Origin: Oscillospiraceae bacterium
GTDB taxonomy: Bacteria; Bacillota; Clostridia; Oscillospirales; Acutalibacteraceae
NCBI GenBank assembly: GCA_003499325.1
Contig: DNIP01000071.1
Location: 1-7,074, forward strand
Reading direction: 5' to 3'
Length of the DNA stretch: 7,074 nt
The translations under genes were made by a program, and so were the position numbers. The stretch's first letter is position 1, and each line of letters begins with the position of its first letter. Positions 1 through 5,218 of this stretch are shown one piece after another. Below the pieces are notes generated by a model. The model was not told where the DNA came from. It saw only the letters and a list, made by a program, of their open reading frames with translations, and did not search any database.

Positions 1-1006
1 CGCAGAGCTTTTCGGGAGTGCCAAGAGTGATCACGTCGATGATATCACCGCGGCGCTTCTGATAATGCGGCTCAACGTCATAGCCAAGCACCTCAAAGAG
101 CGCCGACGCGAACACAGCGGTCTTGATCGCCTCGGCAGTCGCGACAGGGGCATGATACGCGCCGAGGTACATCTCGCGCAGGGTGCCGAGCGTGCAGCCG
201 AGCTCTCTGCCTGTTCCGGGCGTGCTGAGCCGATAGGAGCACAGCTCGACCAAATCGGCTCTGCCCGCGATATAGCCGCCTGTGGGCGCGATGCCGCCGC
301 CCGCATTCTTGATCATGGAGCCCGCCATCAAATCCACTCCGACCGAGATGGGCGACTCGTATTCGGTGAACTCGCCGTAGCAGTTGTCGAGCATGATGAC
401 GGTATCGGGCGACAGGGGCTTGACGACGTCGCAGATCTCCTTGATCTCTTTAATTCTCAGCGAGGGGCGTCGGGCGTAGCCCTTACTGCGCTGAATATAG
501 ACCATCTTGGGCTTCTTTTCGGCTACCGCCTTTTTGACGCCCTCTAGGTCAACGGTGCCGTCGGGGAGCAGGGCGACCTCGCTGTATTTAATGCCGAAAT
601 CGACCAGCGAGCCCGCGCATTCGGTGATGCCGATCACGGGCTGGATGGTGTCATAGGGCGTGCCGGTCACGCTGAGCATCTCGTCGCCCGGGCGCAGTAC
701 GCCGAACAGGGCGACGGTCAATGTATGGGTGCCGCTCAAAAAATGCTGACGCGCCAAGGCGTCCTGAGCATCAAAAACATAGGCGTAAATCTTGTCGAGC
801 GTGTCCCTGCCGCGGTCGTCATAGCCGTAGCCCGTCGAGCCGGCAAACATCGCCTCGCTGACATGATATTCCTGAAACGCCTTGAGCATCTTTTGCTGCT
901 GATACTCCTTGATCCGCTCGATCTCCTCAAAATGCTCGCGGCACAGCGCCATCGCCTTGTCGGCAGCGGAGCGGATTTTGTCGTTAAATTCAAATAAGTT
1001 CTTCAT
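1..1006 (-). CDS. Methionine gamma-lyase family PLP enzyme (YnbB / 'aluminium resistance protein' type), C-terminus outside window
   Basis: I translated this frame by hand: 335 codons run open from an ATG at 1006-1004 to the window edge, so the C-terminus is missing. Family members are usually a little over 400 residues, so about 80 are probably outside. It begins MKNLFEFNDKIRSAADKA. It is a fold-type I, PLP-dependent enzyme of the Cys/Met metabolism group: a glycine/threonine-rich cofactor region at about 91-120 (SGTHTLTVALFG, TGTPYDT), D207 in DNCYGEF as the likely ligand of the PLP ring nitrogen, and K233 in GSMIKNAGGG as the likely Schiff-base lysine. The family is annotated as methionine gamma-lyase-like or aluminium resistance protein, but the true substrate is uncertain. 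GGAG lies five bases before the ATG. It starts 48 bases after the GNAT gene with no evident promoter or terminator between, so it is probably the third gene of the murD operon. Family assignment is firm; the reaction is inferred. Confidence 0.9.
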   Translation of the reverse strand, partial: MKNLFEFNDKIRSAADKAMALCREHFEEIERIKEYQQQKMLKAFQEYHVSEAMFAGSTGYGYDDRGRDTLDKIYAYVFDAQDALARQHFLSGTHTLTVALFGVLRPGDEMLSVTGTPYDTIQPVIGITECAGSLVDFGIKYSEVALLPDGTVDLEGVKKAVAEKKPKMVYIQRSKGYARRPSLRIKEIKEICDVVKPLSPDTVIMLDNCYGEFTEYESPISVGVDLMAGSMIKNAGGGIAPTGGYIAGRADLVELCSYRLSTPGTGRELGCTLGTLREMYLGAYHAPVATAEAIKTAVFASALFEVLGYDVEPHYQKRRGDIIDVITLGTPEKLC

Positions 1007-1054
1007 ATTCTCTCCATGGTGTTGGGCTGTATAAATACTCTTTCAAGCGCTGTG

Positions 1055-1807
1055 TTAAAAAGGCTTGATATACTCCGTAAATTCCGCGCAGACCGTGAAG
1101 CCTGAGTGCTGATAAAATCGTGTATTCGCTTCACTGGCGCTGAAAACATACGCCTCTCTTCCCTGCGCGTTGATTCGGGACGCGAGTGTACGAACCAGCT
1201 CGCGGGATAATCCCCTGCGGCGGAAATCGGGATGGGTCGCCACAGCGCCGAGGATAACAGCGGATGACGTTTCCGAAACAGTCATCACGCCCGACGCAAG
1301 CATTCCGTTGATATCTGTGCCGAGAATGGCGCATTTGCCGAGGTTGCGGCGATGGGTCACGTCGGACAGAAAGGTCATGTATTCCGGCACGAGAAAAATC
1401 TCGCTCGCGCAGCTCTGCAAGAGCTCATAAAACGGCTTGATCTCAGGTGAGTATAATTCTAATTCAGAAATATAATTATCACCTCGATATCGCAGAACGT
1501 GCCCTTGGATTACATGCTCTGCCGGTGAATCAGATAAAAAGCTGCACGCGGCCATCACCGCTCCCGCGCCCTGAAAACGCAGGAAGGCGCCAATTTCTTC
1601 GCAATCGGAAAGGTCGGTGAGATACAAACTGAACTTGTCCTCAAAACGGGAGATCGCCGCGGTGAGCTTGCCGTCCGTTTCCTGCACCCAAAAGCCGACA
1701 AAATCATATCCTCCGCCATAGCTTTCGTACAGCGAGAGGATACGGGTATAAAACGGATCGTTTGTGTGAAAGGAACGCAGGCTGCTTTGATCCGCCTGTC
1801 GGATCAT
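1055..1807 (-). CDS. GNAT family N-acetyltransferase, two-part, unknown substrate
   Basis: A 250-residue protein whose C-terminal half carries the acetyl-CoA binding motif A of GNAT enzymes: a beta strand SSAVILGAVATHPDF (about 181-195) followed by the pyrophosphate loop RRRGLS (196-201) and the helix SRELVRTLASRI. The later segment AYVFSASEANTRFYQHSGF (about 219-237) is the usual motif B region, with Tyr/Phe before the closing strand. The first 130 residues have no motif A and may be a degenerate GNAT half, as in other bacterial two-domain members. No membrane segment or signal peptide is seen, so it should be cytoplasmic. Its ATG overlaps the murD stop as ATGA and I see no Shine-Dalgarno sequence within the end of murD, which suggests translational coupling. 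The acceptor (small molecule, peptide or protein) cannot be told from the sequence; linkage to murD makes a cell-wall role conceivable but unproven. Confidence 0.87.
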   Translation of the reverse strand: MIRQADQSSLRSFHTNDPFYTRILSLYESYGGGYDFVGFWVQETDGKLTAAISRFEDKFSLYLTDLSDCEEIGAFLRFQGAGAVMAACSFLSDSPAEHVIQGHVLRYRGDNYISELELYSPEIKPFYELLQSCASEIFLVPEYMTFLSDVTHRRNLGKCAILGTDINGMLASGVMTVSETSSAVILGAVATHPDFRRRGLSRELVRTLASRINAQGREAYVFSASEANTRFYQHSGFTVCAEFTEYIKPF

Positions 1808-3192
1808 AAGGCGTTGACCAGCGCTTTGAAGTGCTTGCCGCGCGCGTCAAAATCCTTGTACAGATCGAAGCTCGCGGATGCGGGCGACATGGATACGATA
1901 TCGCCATCAACGGCATTTTCATGCGCGCATTTTACCGCCTCTTCCATGTCCTTGACGCGGATAATGACAGGGTTGTTCTCGGCGTATTTAGGCGACTTTC
2001 TGATCGCGGTCTCGATCTTGTCGGCAGTCGCGCCCATCAGGATCGCGAGTTTGACCTTGTCACAGATCTTGTCGCCCAGCTCGGTGTAGTCGAGGTGCTT
2101 GTCGTAGCCGCCCGCGATCAGGATCAGCTTAAAGTCATAGAGCGACAGGGTGCCGCTGGCGGTACGGGTCGGACTGGAGGCGATGGAGTCGTTGTAATAC
2201 TTGACGCCGTCGAGCTCACGGACGAACTCGGCGCGGTGCTCCACGCCGCCGAACTCACGCGCGACCTTGCGGATGCTGTCAACGCTGACGTCGCCCCAAA
2301 CGGCGCAGATCGCGGTCATATAATTCTCGACATTGTGCATGCCGGGGATCTTGATCTCATGGATATCGAGCACGTCAAAGATCTTGCCGTCCTCCGCGTA
2401 CATGATGGTATCGCCGTCGAGATACGCGCCGTGACGGAGCTTTTTTGTGCGGGAGAAAAAGACGGTCTCCCCCTTACAGCTCAGGTCGAACAAGCGGGTG
2501 ATCTCGTTATCGTAATTCAGAACGGCTTTTTGATTTTCATTCTGATAAAGAATAATATTCCTCTTTGCTTCTATGTACTCCTCCATGTCTTTGTGAACGT
2601 CGAGGTGGTTAGGCGCAAGGTTGGTCACAACCGCCACGTCGGGGCTCTGGCGCATGGAAATGAGCTGGAAGGAGGACAGCTCCACCACGCACACATCGTC
2701 GGGCGAGATGGTCTCAATCTCAGGCAGGAGGGGCTTGCCGATATTGCCGCCGACATGGACGGTATAGCCGTCGGCTCTGAGCATTTCGGCGATAACGGTG
2801 GTGGTCGTGGTCTTGCCGTCGGAGCCTGTCACCGCGTAGATCTTGCACGGACAGATATCGAAGAAGATCTCCATCTCGGAGCTGATGGTCACGCCCTTCT
2901 CGCGCAAGGCGTTGAGCTCGTCGCTCCAAAAGCGCATACCGGGGGTGCGCAGTGCGATATCAACGTCGATATCGTCGAGATAATGCTCGCCTAAGGAAAG
3001 TGTGGCGCCGTCCGCCTTCGCCTTTTGAGCGACTTCGCCGAGCGCTTCTTCATCGCGTTTATCACAAGCGATAACGGTCGCGCCGTATTTGGTGAAAAGC
3101 GGGATCAGCGGCATATGACTGCGGCCCATGCCGATCAGCGCAATGCGCTTGCCGCGAATGGATTCAAAAAAGCTGTTGATACTCTGTTTCAT
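1804..3192 (-). CDS. murD: UDP-N-acetylmuramoyl-L-alanine--D-glutamate ligase (MurD)
   Basis: This cytoplasmic ATP-dependent Mur ligase adds D-glutamate to UDP-MurNAc-L-Ala in peptidoglycan synthesis. Its 462 residues are normal for MurD. Domain 1 is a Rossmann-like UDP-binding region (GMGRSH 21-26, TPGM 83-86). Domain 2 holds the ATP P-loop GSDGKTT (123-129), the MurD signature ELSSFQL (171-177), the substrate loop APNHLDVH (193-200) and K210 in YIEAK, the expected carbamylated lysine. Domain 3 begins near GVEHR (316-320) and has YNDSIASSP (333-341), GGYDKHLD (361-368, K365 likely D-Glu contact) and SPASASFDLYKDF (436-448). GGAGG at 3200-3204, seven bases before the ATG, fixes the start. The P-loop is GSDGKTT rather than the common GTNGKST, and the usual lysine of NDSKxTN is I337, a divergent form I associate with clostridia. 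First gene of an apparent operon with the GNAT and the PLP enzyme; no other division or wall gene is in view. Confidence 0.95.
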   Translation of the reverse strand: MKQSINSFFESIRGKRIALIGMGRSHMPLIPLFTKYGATVIACDKRDEEALGEVAQKAKADGATLSLGEHYLDDIDVDIALRTPGMRFWSDELNALREKGVTISSEMEIFFDICPCKIYAVTGSDGKTTTTTVIAEMLRADGYTVHVGGNIGKPLLPEIETISPDDVCVVELSSFQLISMRQSPDVAVVTNLAPNHLDVHKDMEEYIEAKRNIILYQNENQKAVLNYDNEITRLFDLSCKGETVFFSRTKKLRHGAYLDGDTIMYAEDGKIFDVLDIHEIKIPGMHNVENYMTAICAVWGDVSVDSIRKVAREFGGVEHRAEFVRELDGVKYYNDSIASSPTRTASGTLSLYDFKLILIAGGYDKHLDYTELGDKICDKVKLAILMGATADKIETAIRKSPKYAENNPVIIRVKDMEEAVKCAHENAVDGDIVSMSPASASFDLYKDFDARGKHFKALVNAL

Positions 3193-3222
3193 TTGTATGC
3201 CTCCAAAAGCACAGAATTCTCT

Positions 3223-3261
3223 ATTATAATTGTATTATACTATATTATAAAAAAATATCAA
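3223..3261 (-). promoter_or_regulatory. Sigma-A type promoter for murD operon, with a second -10 box
   Basis: Read on the minus strand, TTGATA (3256-3261) is followed after 16 bases by a perfect TATAAT (3234-3239). A second perfect TATAAT lies 11 bases further on (3223-3228) and could use TTTATA near 3245-3250 as a weak -35. The murD Shine-Dalgarno and ATG begin about 20-30 bases downstream, so the leader is short and leaves little room for attenuation. This promoter implies murD can be transcribed independently of the upstream AI-2E gene. Confidence 0.65.
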
Positions 3262-3268
3262 GAGATAT
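3248..3268 (-). terminator. Weak candidate terminator of the AI-2E gene
   Basis: On the minus strand, ATATC (3264-3268) and GATAT (3255-3259) form a five-pair stem with loop TCTT, followed by a run of T residues down to about 3248. The stem is short and AT-rich, so it would be inefficient. It overlaps the -35 of the murD promoter, so it may be a coincidence of an AT-rich spacer. No better terminator is visible between the AI-2E stop (3289) and murD. Confidence 0.3.
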
Positions 3269-3288
3269 CACCGATTCCGCAAATCGAT

Positions 3289-4278
3289 TTATTGGATATC
3301 AGCATCAAATACATGGGCGGCGTTGAGGATGCGATAAGCGACAAAAATGCTGACAACGTAGAACAGCACCCAGATATTCATGCTGACGATGGAGAAATAG
3401 ATCGCCGAGAGCACGACCAGCGGATGCACCTTGACCTGATCGGAGACGATCCGCGGCTCGAGGATCTGGCGGAGCACGACGGTCAAGAGGAAGTATACCA
3501 GCAGGATCACACCGCCGATATAATTCTTTTGCAGAATAAAGGCGATTGCAAACGGCACATACACTACGCCGGGGCCTAAAATCGGCAGCACATCCGCGAC
3601 AGCGGTCACAAGCGCGAACGCGATCGGGTATTCGACGCCCGTCAGATAGAAGATAAAGACCGCCTCGGCAAAGGTAATCGCATACAGGATCAGATAGGAG
3701 CGGATCAGTCGCCGCAGGGTATCGCCCGCGATGTGCATGACGTTACCGAGAACCTCGCCGTACTCCCCTGCCCGATTCAGCAGATCATCGCGCAATTTGC
3801 CTAAATGGTGCAGGAAATAGACCGTCAGCGCAAAGGTCACGATCACGAAGGTGATCCCGAGCGGTACCGCTTGGAACAGCGTTGAGGCGACGGAGGTGAC
3901 GGTACGCAGCAGATTCCCCGAAACGATATTCTCCTTCAGTGTGTCAAACAGCGCGGGAGCGCGGAACAGCTCAACGATCTCACCGCGATAATTCTCCAGC
4001 AGGCTGAGCGCCTGATTGACCGCAAGAAAGAGGATGATTCCGATCACGGCGAATACCACGCCGAAAACCAGCAGGGTGAGCGCGGTTGCGGCAAAGGAGG
4101 AGCGAAAACGGAAGCTCGTCCGCAGATAGTCATACAGCGGCTTCATCAGCACCGCAGTCAAAAGCGATAAGACGAACGGCAGAACGAATGCCGCCGCCTG
4201 TACCGCAAGGATGAATAATAATGTATAGCAGAGGAAAAAAACAAGCCGAGGCTTACCGCTGAAAAAACGGGTTTTCAT
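3289..4278 (-). CDS. AI-2E family transporter / YtvI-like integral membrane protein
   Basis: A 329-residue polytopic inner-membrane protein of the AI-2E transporter family (named after a reported autoinducer-2 exporter; members also include sodium/proton antiporters and the sporulation protein YtvI). Hydrophobic segments lie at about 10-45 (probably two passes), 61-87, 137-156, 192-213, 216-250 (with DVLPILGPGVVYVPF 229-243), 254-270 and 285-316. The C-terminal signatures LPILGPG (231-237) and LRQILEPRIVSDQVKVHPL (269-287) are characteristic; the region 88-136 is a soluble insert, as is usual. GGTG a few bases before the ATG is a weak ribosome site. The gene stands alone: the HTH gene upstream has its own terminator and murD downstream has its own promoter. 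Substrate cannot be inferred; the family is firm, and the YtvI resemblance is only moderate. Confidence 0.9.
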   Translation of the reverse strand: MKTRFFSGKPRLVFFLCYTLLFILAVQAAAFVLPFVLSLLTAVLMKPLYDYLRTSFRFRSSFAATALTLLVFGVVFAVIGIILFLAVNQALSLLENYRGEIVELFRAPALFDTLKENIVSGNLLRTVTSVASTLFQAVPLGITFVIVTFALTVYFLHHLGKLRDDLLNRAGEYGEVLGNVMHIAGDTLRRLIRSYLILYAITFAEAVFIFYLTGVEYPIAFALVTAVADVLPILGPGVVYVPFAIAFILQKNYIGGVILLVYFLLTVVLRQILEPRIVSDQVKVHPLVVLSAIYFSIVSMNIWVLFYVVSIFVAYRILNAAHVFDADIQ

Positions 4279-4283
4279 ATCAT

Positions 4284-4302
4284 CACCAACCTAAGGTTAG
4301 TG
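4284..4302 (-). promoter_or_regulatory. Interrupted palindrome at the AI-2E ribosome site
   Basis: CAC-C-AACCT-A-AGGTT-A-GTG is a 19-bp dyad with one mismatch, ending six bases before the AI-2E start codon. Its minus-strand 3' arm contains the GGTG that I take as the weak Shine-Dalgarno. It could be a protein-binding site or a small hairpin limiting translation. No function is shown, and short dyads occur by chance. Confidence 0.3.
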
Positions 4303-4330
4303 TTTGTGACGCGGATAGTTTTATGCGGTT

Positions 4331-4362
4331 GAGATTGCCACAAGATACCCCCTCGCAATGAC
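4331..4362. repeat. Possible copy of a short dispersed palindromic repeat (GATTGCC...CGCAATGAC type)
   Basis: The stretch GAGATTGCCAC...CCTCGCAATGAC has inverted ends ATTGC (4334-4338) and GCAAT (4355-4359). It resembles short intergenic elements with GATTGC and GCAATGAC ends that I recall as recurring in bacterial genomes, including Clostridia. Only one copy is in the window, so repetition cannot be shown here. It lies between the AI-2E start and the HTH gene's terminator; I see no coding potential in 4303-4380 and no clear promoter for the AI-2E gene. Confidence 0.3.
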
Positions 4363-4380
4363 TTTTCATATAAAATTCAA

Positions 4381-4409
4381 ACGACAGGCCCTAAAATAGA
4401 GCCTGCCGT
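4381..4409 (-). terminator. Rho-independent terminator of the HTH gene
   Basis: The arms ACG-A-CAGGC-C-CTA and TAG-A-GCCTG-C-CGT pair over 11 base pairs with two A/C mismatches and an AAA loop. On the minus strand the hairpin is followed by TTTGAATTTTAT, a broken T tract. It lies 47 bases past the HTH stop. On the plus strand an A-rich stretch follows, so it does not look bidirectional. Confidence 0.6.
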
Positions 4410-4455
4410 CTGAAAAAACAGAAACCAAAATGCTTGGAAAATATCAAATTGAAAA

Positions 4456-4707
4456 TTACTGCGAAGCGCGTCCGAGCAGGAAATCAACGCTGACCTCGAG
4501 GATATCCGCCAGCGCTACCAGCTCTACGTCTGTCACGTAACGGATCTGTCCCTCGAGCTTGGATAAGCCCGACGCGTTCATATCGACGCCGTTGACCTGC
4601 AGTTGTGCGAGCAGCTCCTTTTGCTTCATACCCCTTTTTTTACGAGCCGCTTCAACACGCGCGCCTACAAGATTACGATCGCCTAATTCCTGTTTACGAA
4701 GTCTCAT
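4456..4707 (-). CDS. Small Cro/C1-type (XRE) helix-turn-helix DNA-binding protein
   Basis: An 83-residue protein that is almost entirely one Cro/C1 helix-turn-helix domain. Helix 1 is about 14-25 (VGARVEAARKKR), helix 2 about 28-37 (KQKELLAQLQ), the recognition helix about 45-53 (ASGLSKLEG), and ELVALADILEVSVDFLLGR (about 62-80) is the standard closing helix pair of the family. There is no sensor, ligand or dimerisation domain beyond this, so any signal must act through another partner or through protein level. GGGGAG six bases before the ATG supports the start. It has its own terminator and a likely promoter at 4803-4831. The spacer upstream carries three copies of an octamer that could be its operators. 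Target genes are unknown; self-repression is a reasonable guess for a protein of this type. Confidence 0.87.
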   Translation of the reverse strand: MRLRKQELGDRNLVGARVEAARKKRGMKQKELLAQLQVNGVDMNASGLSKLEGQIRYVTDVELVALADILEVSVDFLLGRASQ

Positions 4708-4791
4708 TTTATCTCCCCAAATCTATTCCAAAATCAGTTAGTTATTTCTTTTAAATAATTCCGCATGGAAATTCTTTAAACGTAAAAAGCT

Positions 4792-4919
4792 AATGTATCT
4801 GTATTATAATACGTTATTCGAAAAAAAACAACCCTTTTTTGTAAGAAAATTTAAATTTTTGATACATTTTTCTGCTTTTCGTTACAAACCTTTAATTTCT
4901 GCACAAGAAAATGTATCAA
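4792..4919. promoter_or_regulatory. Three AATGTATC octamers, two forming a 14-bp inverted repeat; candidate operators
   Basis: AATGTATC is present at 4792-4799 and 4910-4917, and its complement GATACATT at 4861-4868. The second and third copies sit in longer arms, TTGATACATTTTTCT (4859-4873) and AGAAAATGTATCAA (4906-4919), which are inverted with one extra T and separated by about 32 bases. The first copy lies just downstream of the -10 box of the HTH gene and the others upstream of its -35. This layout fits a repressor binding around its own promoter. The spacer is AT-rich, so some chance similarity is expected, but a three-fold exact octamer in 126 bases is notable. Confidence 0.42.
4803..4831 (-). 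promoter_or_regulatory. Likely promoter of the HTH gene
   Basis: On the minus strand TTGTTT (4826-4831) is followed after 17 bases by TATAAT (4803-4808). The -10 sits inside a perfect 12-bp palindrome, GTATTATAATAC (4801-4812), so TATAAT reads on both strands. The leader to the ATG at 4707 would be about 90 bases. The -35 matches consensus in only three of six positions. Confidence 0.5.
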
Positions 4920-4949
4920 TTTTTGTAAACTTTTTCATGTCGCTTGTTG

Positions 4950-4978
4950 TTGACAAAAAGTGACATACAAGATATAGA
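4950..4978 (+). promoter_or_regulatory. Plus-strand promoter pointing into the inverted-repeat element
   Basis: A perfect TTGACA (4950-4955) is followed after exactly 17 bases by TATAGA (4973-4978). It points to the right, against all genes in the window, and a start would fall at about 4985, the left end of the 205-bp element. The -35 is covered by an imperfect dyad, TGTCGCTT (4938-4945) and AAGTGACA (4958-4965), which might bind a regulator. No gene follows on this strand before the terminator at 5192-5215. Confidence 0.5.
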
Positions 4979-4982
4979 AATC

Positions 4983-5187
4983 AGTGAGGAGTTAGGAGTG
5001 AGGAGTGAGGAGTTTTGGGAAAGCCTGACGGCTTTTGGATTGATATACAGTCGATATGGCAATATCATAATATACCCTTTTAGAAGAAGCATAAGTTTTC
5101 ATTGTTTAAATAGGAATCAGGTGCGGACAGAGTCCGCCCTCAACTCCTCACTCCTAACTCCTCACTCCTCACTACTAACTCCTCACT
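4983..5187. repeat. 205-bp MITE-like element with 32-bp terminal inverted repeats made of a 7-bp unit
   Basis: The left end (4983-5014) and the complement of the right end (5156-5187) match at 31 of 32 positions and begin AGTGAGGAGTTAG. Each arm is a run of the 7-bp unit GAGGAGT alternating with TAGGAGT; the right arm extends two more units inward (5142-5155). The interior (5015-5141) is about 127 bp, holds small hairpins at 5019-5034 (AAAGCC/GGCTTT) and 5122-5136 (GCGGAC/GTCCGC), and has no transposase or believable gene. I see no obvious target-site duplication. It could be a non-autonomous mobile element or a recombination-amplified short tandem repeat. The reading frame across it on the plus strand gives low-complexity peptide only. 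Confidence 0.78.
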
Positions 5188-5191
5188 AAAC

Positions 5192-5215
5192 AAAAGCTCC
5201 CCGAAGGGAGCTTTT
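5192..5215 (-). terminator. rnpB terminator, UUCG tetraloop, probably bidirectional
   Basis: AAAAGCTCCC (5192-5201) and GGGAGCTTTT (5206-5215) form a perfect ten-pair stem. On the minus strand the loop is TTCG, a very stable tetraloop, and the stem runs into TTTTGTTT. It begins only four bases past the inferred 3' end of rnpB. On the plus strand the stem also ends in TTTT, so it could stop a transcript coming out of the 205-bp element. Confidence 0.87.
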
Positions 5216-5218
5216 CAA

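Noticed and set aside
321..345. Entry in the findings list at this position with an empty title
   Set aside because: It carries no claim and has interest zero; disregard it.
65..547. Plus-strand frame of 160 codons near the left edge
   Set aside because: The minus strand encodes an uninterrupted methionine gamma-lyase family protein with a PLP lysine motif over the same bases.
1831..2994. Long open frame of 387 codons on the plus strand opposite murD
   Set aside because: It mirrors the murD frame almost from end to end and its composition (rich in Val, Asp, His, Gly) is what a GC-rich gene gives when read backwards. No promoter, ribosome site or known motif supports it.
3025..3579. Plus-strand frame of 184 codons across the murD start, spacer and AI-2E 3' end
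   Set aside because: It crosses two well-supported minus-strand genes and a promoter spacer and has no family features.
4936..4962. Tiny frame ATG TCG CTT ... TGA of eight codons before the plus-strand promoter
   Set aside because: No Shine-Dalgarno site, and it would lie upstream of the only plausible start of transcription.
4983..5187. CRISPR array
   Set aside because: The repeated unit is only 7 bp, the copies are contiguous without spacers, and no cas gene is present.
4944..5189. Plus-strand frame of 81 codons through the 205-bp element
   Set aside because: It needs a TTG start, has no ribosome site, and its ends translate the heptamer repeats into low-complexity peptide (SEELGVRSEE, SSLLTPHSSLLTPH).
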